Program-made: the position numbers and the translations under genes
In this document: one piece after another, positions 57,955 to 64,000 of the stretch
Numbering within the stretch: position 1 is the first letter of the stretch
How the letters are laid out: every line of letters starts with the position of its first letter
Source of the DNA: Hyperoodon ampullatus
Taxonomy: Eukaryota > Chordata > Mammalia > Artiodactyla > Ziphiidae
Assembly: GCA_949752795.1 (NCBI GenBank)
Contig: OX457061.1
Coordinates: 11,861,492 to 11,925,491, forward strand
Reading direction: 5' to 3'
DNA: 64,000 nucleotides
The notes under the pieces: model-generated
Told to the model about the DNA's origin: nothing
The model's input: only the letters and a program-made list of their open reading frames with translations
Databases searched by the model: none

Positions 57955-58500
57955 CATTCACCCTCCTCCCCCATCTCCCACCACAGCGAGGTCCATCCAC
58001 AAGCCCAGGTCCACTCCCCAGCCCCCAGAACCTCTCCCTTCTGCCCTCTGCCACTGCCCAGCCCCTCTCCTCTCCAGCGCCTCTGTGACAGCTTTGGTTC
58101 AGGCTGCATTATCACTCCCCTGGACCGCTCCAGAGCTTCCTAACTGGCCTCCGGGCCTCCAGGCTCCCCCGCACTGCATCCCCCACACAGCCTCACACAC
58201 AAGTGGCCGTGGCACCTCCCTGCTCCCCGTCTCCCCTGAAGATTCCACCTTCACCCTTGGCAGAGCCCGCGAGGCCCGGGGTGATCTGCCTGTCTGCCCT
58301 CAGAGCATGTCCCTTTGGTAAATCCTCCCAACTGATTTGGTTGCTCCTGTCTTTGTGCTGCCCCAGAACTTGGTACATGCAGTGCATCTCACGCAGCCTT
58401 GTAATGAATTATACCTTTAGGCCCATGAGAATGTGAGCCTGGAACATCCACCATAGGGCTTGGCACTGACCTGGCAGTCAGTAGATGTCTTGGGGTTTTA
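57955..58500 (+). repeat. L2 or related LINE, diverged
   Basis: GGCATTTGG-type blocks are lost, but GCATGTCCCTTTGGTAAATC, CCATGAGAATGTGAGCCTGG and CATAGGGCTTGGCACTGACC match the sense L2 3' end. The overlapping 210-codon open frame (57511-58143) is not conserved with anything I know. Confidence 0.6.
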
Positions 58501-58724
58501 TGATTGATGTGGATTTTCAAATTGATTAATAATTGATTGATTATTGTTTAAGTACTTGTTGTGTGTCCAGGTTATTTGGTTTTATTTCCGTTGCTATGCT
58601 TGTAATTCCATTCATTTGAAAAAGGAAAATGAATGTTCCATTAGTGGTCAAAAACTACATCCAAATCACCTTCCATAAATAAGGGTTCTGTTTCCAAGTA
58701 GAAACAGATTTGTATTATAGGAAT

Positions 58725-58883
58725 TTAGATCCTGTCTCATTCTACTTTGTGTTTTTATGAGCTCCTAAGGTCTAGTCCTAAATGCCCCAGGAACGGAGGG
58801 AAGGGGAGAGAGGCGAGCAATGGGACACCCCCAGACTTCCAGGATGGGTCGACCTGGAAAGGAAGAAAGCTGGGGAGAGAGCA
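58725..58883 (+). repeat. 159-base direct repeat, left copy
   Basis: Identical base for base to 59511-59669. It begins TTAGATCCTGTCTCATTCTA and ends GGGGAGAGAGCA. It is not a SINE or LINE I recognise, and the junctions show no A tail or obvious target duplication. Confidence 0.97.
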
Positions 58884-59324
58884 GGCAAGGGAAGGAAAGG
58901 CCCGGTGTCCCTTGAATTCTATCAAAAAAGCAAAGATTTTATCTGTAAAAGAGACTGAGCTGTATAACCAAATGCAAAGTATGAACTTGGGTTTTTTTTT
59001 TTAAAGCTTCCAAGATATTCTTGGGCAAGTTAGAAGATCTGAGGATGGGCTGGGATGTTAGGTGATATGTTAGAGCTATTGTTGATGTCATGGTTTTTAG
59101 GGGCTTATCTTTATGCCTCAGGGGTACACACTGCAGTATTTAGGTGATGTCTGAAACTTGCTTTCAAATGGTATGGCCAGAAAATTACACACATGCACAG
59201 GCACGCACATACGTAACAGCCATTCACAGAGAGAGAAAGCAAATACAGCCCCCATCCCCCCAAGTATGTAGCTGCTGAAAGGCAGAGGCTGATCAGCTGA
59301 TGAAAGCAGTGTGGTTGAGGGTAA

Positions 59325-59500
59325 AGCACAGATTTTAGCATCAGGCAGCTGTGGACTTAAATTTCAGTTCTGGCACTAACAAGCTGGTAACCTTCACTAC
59401 GTAACTTAACCTTAGTGAAATCAGTTTTCTCAGCTTTAGGGTGGGGATAATAATACTCACGTCATAGATCTTTATAAGGATTGAGTGAGGTACTGTCTGT
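59325..59500 (+). repeat. MIR
   Basis: TTAAATTTCAGTTCTGGCAC, TTAGTGAAATCAGTTTTCTC and AGGATTGAGTGAGGTACTGT. It lies between the two 159-base repeat copies and stops ten bases before the right one. Confidence 0.82.
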
Positions 59501-59510
59501 CTGGATCAGA

Positions 59511-59669
59511 TTAGATCCTGTCTCATTCTACTTTGTGTTTTTATGAGCTCCTAAGGTCTAGTCCTAAATGCCCCAGGAACGGAGGGAAGGGGAGAGAGGC
59601 GAGCAATGGGACACCCCCAGACTTCCAGGATGGGTCGACCTGGAAAGGAAGAAAGCTGGGGAGAGAGCA
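59511..59669 (+). repeat. 159-base direct repeat, right copy
   Basis: Second identical copy, 786 bases from the first, with 627 bases of unrelated sequence (including a MIR) between. Left and right flanks diverge abruptly at both ends. Confidence 0.97.
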
Positions 59670-60924
59670 CACACGGGCGCTTGGTAAAGATCAGTCTCTT
59701 TCTCCAGTGGAGCAAAAGCAGAGCCAGATGTCAGTCACCCACTGACATGGCCTCCCAGTCAGCCTGTCTTCCCAGCGCCCATCATACCGCAGCTCTCAGA
59801 ACACACACCTCTCAGTGGCAGCCCCCCTACACGTGCACACGTGTAACTGACCCTCGTGTCTACAGCTCTTGTGGGAAAGTCAACACCTAAACCGAGGAGG
59901 GCTGGCATCATGGGGCAGGGGGAGAGGCGCTGGGGGTATGGCAGGGAGGTGGTGCCCAAGTCTGACTCACACACGTGAGGGGAAGGGGCTGGGGGCAGGT
60001 TGGGGCACCAGGCGTGAGTGAGCAGGTGAGTGTCGTGGTCTGCCATCCAGAGTCATTTTCTTGGCCTAACTTATCAGCTGTGCCTTCACAGGCCACAAGG
60101 CAGAGCTCTCTGCACGATGCTCCTTCAAACCCTATTGTTTTCAAATCGTATCTCCCCCTTTTCCGTTGCCCCTTTTTCCACTCTTTCAACCTGATTTTTG
60201 CGTGAGAAAGCGAGCACGACTGGGGTGGCCTCCCACTCCATTCCCTCCAGCTCCCGCGTGCCGTCTACAGGGTGACCAGCAGGCAGCTCTGCCTTCAGTG
60301 CAGGCTGGTGGCTGTGCAGAGTTGTTCTGACTCATGCCCTGCCATTGCCGAAGCGTTGTGGTCCCTAACTGGTCGTGGGTTTGTCAGGTCTTCTGGCGAG
60401 GGTGGCTGGCTGGGCCTGTCTTTCCATGTGGCCTCACTTTCTCATCGCCCAGGTAGCCCAGAGACAGCTTTCTGATGCCAGGTTAACAAGGCCAGGCTTT
60501 GCTCCACAGAGCAGACATGTTCTATTTCAAGAGGAAAAACTTGCCGGTCAAAAAAGAGAAATCAGATTCTGGAAGTTCATAAGGACTGGGTTGAAAATCC
60601 AGGCGATTTCTGATTAAGCGTGTGTTGTGGCCTTCTCAGCTAGGACGCCACACGTAGCTCAGGGGCTCCTGATGTGCCGTGGAAGGGCTGAGAAACGTCA
60701 GCGGCCGAATGAAAATCCAGGTTCAAAATAGCAATTTGCTTTCTAAGCTCCACCACCTGACCTCCATTCAGCACAAGTTGAGGAGGACTGCAAAGGGCCG
60801 AGGACCATAGTCGCCCCCCTCCTGCTAGGTCTTGGGCACTTTCACAGCAGTTTGAGCACGTCTTACGGTCGAAGGGCAGTGAGGGATGGGAGGGGAGGGG
60901 GCCCCTGAGGCTGAATTGCTCACC

Positions 60925-61140
60925 ACATGCCAGGCGCCGTGCTGAGACCTGGAAAAGGGGGTCTGTGTTCCAACTCCAGTTCCCACGAGTTAGTCCACTG
61001 AGTCCTTTTAACCAGCCTACTGGGTCTCAGGTATCATCTCCTCTTGCAGAGGAGACAGGCTCAGAGAGACTGGGGGCTTAGCCAAGGTTTACAGCTCAGA
61101 AGCAACAGTCAGGATTCAAAGCCATGTTGTCTATTACTAG
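60925..61140 (-). repeat. MIR
   Basis: ACATGCCAGGCGCCGTGCTG, CAGAGGAGACAGGCTCAGAG and GTCAGGATTCAAAGCCATGT. Confidence 0.82.
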
Positions 61141-62304
61141 ACCTCAGGTTCACGCTCCAGCTCTGTGCTAAGAACATGGCAGTTTCCTGCTGAGTTTGTA
61201 GTGATGGGGCCAGTGCAGCAGCCTCGGCAGGTGGCCCAGGATCCCAGGATGCTGGACCACAGGTAAGGCCTTGTTCCTGGTTTCCTTCCAGATCCCAGGC
61301 CTTCCTTAATATTTCTGGGCCTCGGTTGGCACCAAGACAAGAAAGTTAGTATTCTACACCCAGCGTAGACTCTGCACACCAAACCCATCACTAGACACCA
61401 GAGGCAGGCTGGGTGCTCTCTTCATATGTGTGAGGGATTAGAATGCAGGATAGAAACTGGGCATGTGTAGGAGTTAGTATTGGGGGTGTCAGGGGCCAGC
61501 CCAGCCCCCAGAGACCAGGGGCAGGGCTTATACTGGGAATCTCCATCAGTTAGGTTACTTTGGATTGCAAGAGACAAAAAAAGAAAAATTGTTCATTCAT
61601 ACCAGCTTCAAGTATGACTTGATCCAGGCATTAAATCACGTCCATCAGACCCAGTTTTTTGCTGCATTCTCCCAGCTTGGCCTCCTCTGCTGGTACCATT
61701 CTCAGGGACGCTTTCCCTGGCTGCAGCAGCTCCAGGCTGTATCCTTCCGGGGGCGAGACCAGCAGGAGGGTGTCACTTCCTAGTGACTGCCACACGAGGC
61801 GTGGGTTCGCTCATTGAACCAACTTTGATCATATGCCTGTCTTAGAACCCATCATTGTGGCCAAGGGTTTTCTGTTGGCCACGAGTAAGGCTCTACCTGA
61901 AACACATACCTAAGCAGTACAGGAGGGGTAGTTCCTGGAAAGGAAATCAGGGGGCTATTATCAAAAGAAGGGAAAACATTAAATTGATAAATGTGCACAG
62001 AAGCCAAACAGGAGACATTGTCCCAGGCCCTTGTCCTCTTATCTGATGGCAGAGAAAGGTTCACACCCAGAGTGGTGGGGATCTTGAAATCAAGAGTATA
62101 CATGGTGGAGGGCCAAGGTCAGAGGTCACCCAGGGCACCAGATAGAGAGGGGACAGGTGAGTGCACGGCAGGGAGGTACGAATCCGGGCTTGCAGGTTGC
62201 AGAGGTGGGCACAGTTGCCTGTGACAGCTTCTGGGGAGCGGAGTGTGCCAAGTCAGCTGCAACCCAGGGCCCAGAGGTGGAGAAAGAGCCAAGAACCTAG
62301 GCCA

Positions 62305-62405
62305 CTTGTTCAGCAGATAATCATGGATACCTATTCTGTGCCACATCTGTGAAAACAGGGTGACGATCGCAAGGCCCCTGCCTTCAGGGAGACCACGGTG
62401 TCACA
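62305..62405 (-). repeat. L2 3'-end fragment
   Basis: GGATACCTATTCTGTGCCAC and CCCCTGCCTTCAGGGAGACC. Confidence 0.6.
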
Positions 62406-63169
62406 GTGAGTGGTTCAGCTTCATCCTGGTGCACAGAATCCATCTGGTGGTTTTGAAAGGCACAGACCTGTGCTGTATGATCATGCCACAGAGCATCTCG
62501 AAGTCCCTTTTCGTTTGTTTTAAACTCCAACCAGTTTGGTCCTCGGGGTGATTCCCCACCAGCGTGCTCAGGAGGTGCCCATCACCTCATCACTGCTGAC
62601 TTGCTGGAGATCACTGCAGGGTAGATGCAGCGTTTAACTACTGCCCTTGCTCTCCGTCAGCTTCACGGACTAGGCAGAGAGCTCACTGTCCTCGTTGAGG
62701 TGGGAGCAGCCTCTCCAGGCCGTGTCTCAGACACCTGATGATGGTTCTGAACCTGGGAGACCAAACAGAGCTGCTGTTCTAGCCTGTTCTGGGGTGGGGT
62801 GGCACCTGACTTCGGGTGGAGCTCCCTGCCCCCGCTTGCCTCATGGCTTTCTCTGGCTGGTTGCAGTAGAGAATCCTTGCCTTCTAAAGCACTCCTTTGG
62901 CCCAAGGTAGAGTCTCCAGAAAGGTCCAAGTAAAATACACTGAGGCATGGAAATTGGGCTGGCCGGCAGGAGGCTGGTGGATGGATGAAGTGTCGAGTCC
63001 AGCAGGGCAGGAGGTCTGAACTGGTCTTTGGTCCTCCTTCCCTTGTACAGAGCTCTTCCCCAGCTCTGGCCTGTCCCCTCTGACTCTCCACTCAGTGGGG
63101 AGCTCGGCTACCCCTGTGGTTTCCAGCACCACCTTTGCTCTGGCAGCTCCAGTGTCCACTTTTCATGCT

Positions 63170-63920
63170 GCAATGTCTTAGTCTGTCCTTGGCCTTCCCC
63201 AGACTTGCCCCACCCCAGTTGCCCTTGGATGTCAGCCCCACCGCACCCGTACGTCCCTCATATTCCTGGGGTCACCCGTCGCTCTCCTCCACTGGTCTGT
63301 GAGGCACAAGGGGGCATCAGAAAACATCAGCAGGTAGTGAGACAGGAGGGCCCGTCAGCCCTCCGCAATGTGGGTCCCTCTCCAGGATTCTCTCCCCGGG
63401 GCACAGACTTGCTGGATGATCAGGAGAATTTGCCCAGCCCCCAGGGCCCCCTCCCAGCCCCCTGCCCACGGCTGGGCCTGCTGGGCTGGAGGTACGTGCA
63501 ATCCTTGACATCTGGCCAGTTCCTTCTCACCCTGTGAGACTCTGCTAAGTGTCCTCACCCCAGGCAGAGTCCCTTCCTCTCCTCTAGTGCCCAGCACAAT
63601 TCCGTGTTCACTCCTTCACCAGCTCTTCATGGGCGTCTGCTCCAGGCCAGGCCTCGTGCTGGGCGCTGGGGGAACCCAGAGATGCATGCGCTCCTACTGT
63701 CTCCAGTGCCAGGAATGGCCTTCCTCTTCTGCTCCAGCTGACAAAATGCCATCAACCTTTCAGGGCCCGCTCAAGCGCCTCTTGCCCCACGGGCCCTCCC
63801 TGACTCCTCCAAGCAGAGCCATCCGTCCCTGCTCTGGGCCAGCACTGTCCTGCGCCTGACACACTGTCCCCAGACAGGGAGAGTGTCAGCCTCATCTCCG
63901 TGACCTTAGCACCCTTGCAG
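63170..63920 (+). repeat. L2, diverged
   Basis: TGCCAGGAATGGCCTTCCTC, CATCAACCTTTCAGGGCCCG, CCCTCCCTGACTCCTCCAAG and CAGGGAGAGTGTCAGCCTCA are sense L2 blocks in the second half; the first half is tentative. Confidence 0.6.
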
Positions 63921-64000
63921 GGCCTGGTGCAGATGGGTTGCCCAGTGAGTCTGGGGAGTGACCGAGTGGTGAGCGGTGAATACACGGAAGGCGGTGGGTC

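Larger units (their letters stand above)
52436..64000 (+). other. DENND1A: DENND1A intron, continuing beyond the window
   Basis: From the GTATGT donor to the window end no further exon was found, so this intron is at least 11.6 kb. Unassigned stretches are about 52500-54930 (AT-rich at first, candidate conserved block at 54150-54440), 55100-55865, 56530-57075, 57280-57950, 59670-60930 and 61150-63165. The largest open frame, 57511-58143, is not supported as a gene. Confidence 0.85.

Noticed and set aside
57511..58143. Longest open frame in the window (210 codons, + strand)
   Set aside because: No domain or family recognised, it overlaps L2-like sequence and several open frames in other phases, and has no splice or promoter context. 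Treated as chance.
52436..64000. Search for the following DENND1A exon (VRPPRPHVVKRP)
   Set aside because: No match found by eye up to base 64000.
1..64000. microRNA hairpins known from human DENND1A introns (such as mir-601)
   Set aside because: The mature sequence as I remember it was not found; the human hairpin may lie in another intron or be primate-specific.
1..64000. Endogenous retrovirus, CRISPR array, rRNA or bacterial-type operon
   Set aside because: No long terminal repeats, retroviral motifs, spaced palindromic repeats or compact gene arrays were seen.

Overview
The window is nuclear DNA from a mammal, most likely a cetacean (dolphin or whale). The evidence is several copies of the tRNA-derived CHR-family SINEs of the cetacean-hippo-ruminant lineage, in the short form with a long A tail and the long form with internal repeats that I associate with cetaceans. 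An artiodactyl-type L1 and a dense background of ancient MIR and L2 repeats agree. There is no bacterial, phage or CRISPR content; the only protein-coding signal is a set of short spliced exons.

The gene is DENND1A (connecdenn 1), read on the + strand. Six consecutive internal exons are seen: 37659-37763, 38136-38223, 40146-40186, 42544-42615, 43835-43891 and 52304-52435. They join in frame and encode the end of the DENN module, the FxDxF adaptor-binding motif (FSDVF) and the start of the flexible C-terminal region. DENND1A is known as a Rab35 guanine nucleotide exchange factor that works with clathrin and AP-2 in endocytosis. Its first exons lie before base 1 and its last ones after 64000, so everything else here is probably intron.

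Layout: 1-37658 is upstream intron, rich in MIR/L2 fossils, with an ancient CR1/L3-like stretch (7.7-8.9 kb), a GT microsatellite (9.6 kb), SINEs at 11.9 and 15.9 kb, a 53-base L1 insertion (15.8 kb), an internally deleted L1 (27.2-29.8 kb) and two SINEs inserted in succession into one target (32.5-33.1 kb). The exon cluster occupies 37.7-43.9 kb. An 8.4 kb intron with SINEs at 46.9 and 50.6 kb and an old L1 (51.5 kb) leads to the sixth exon. The last 11.6 kb is intron again, with two SINEs (55.9-56.5 kb) and a perfect 159-base direct repeat (58.7 and 59.5 kb).

I found no new biological system. The best leads are the 159-base duplication, the serial SINE insertion, the L1 deletion, inverted SINEs around exons, an intron read-through that would truncate the protein, and several non-repetitive stretches that look like candidate enhancers.
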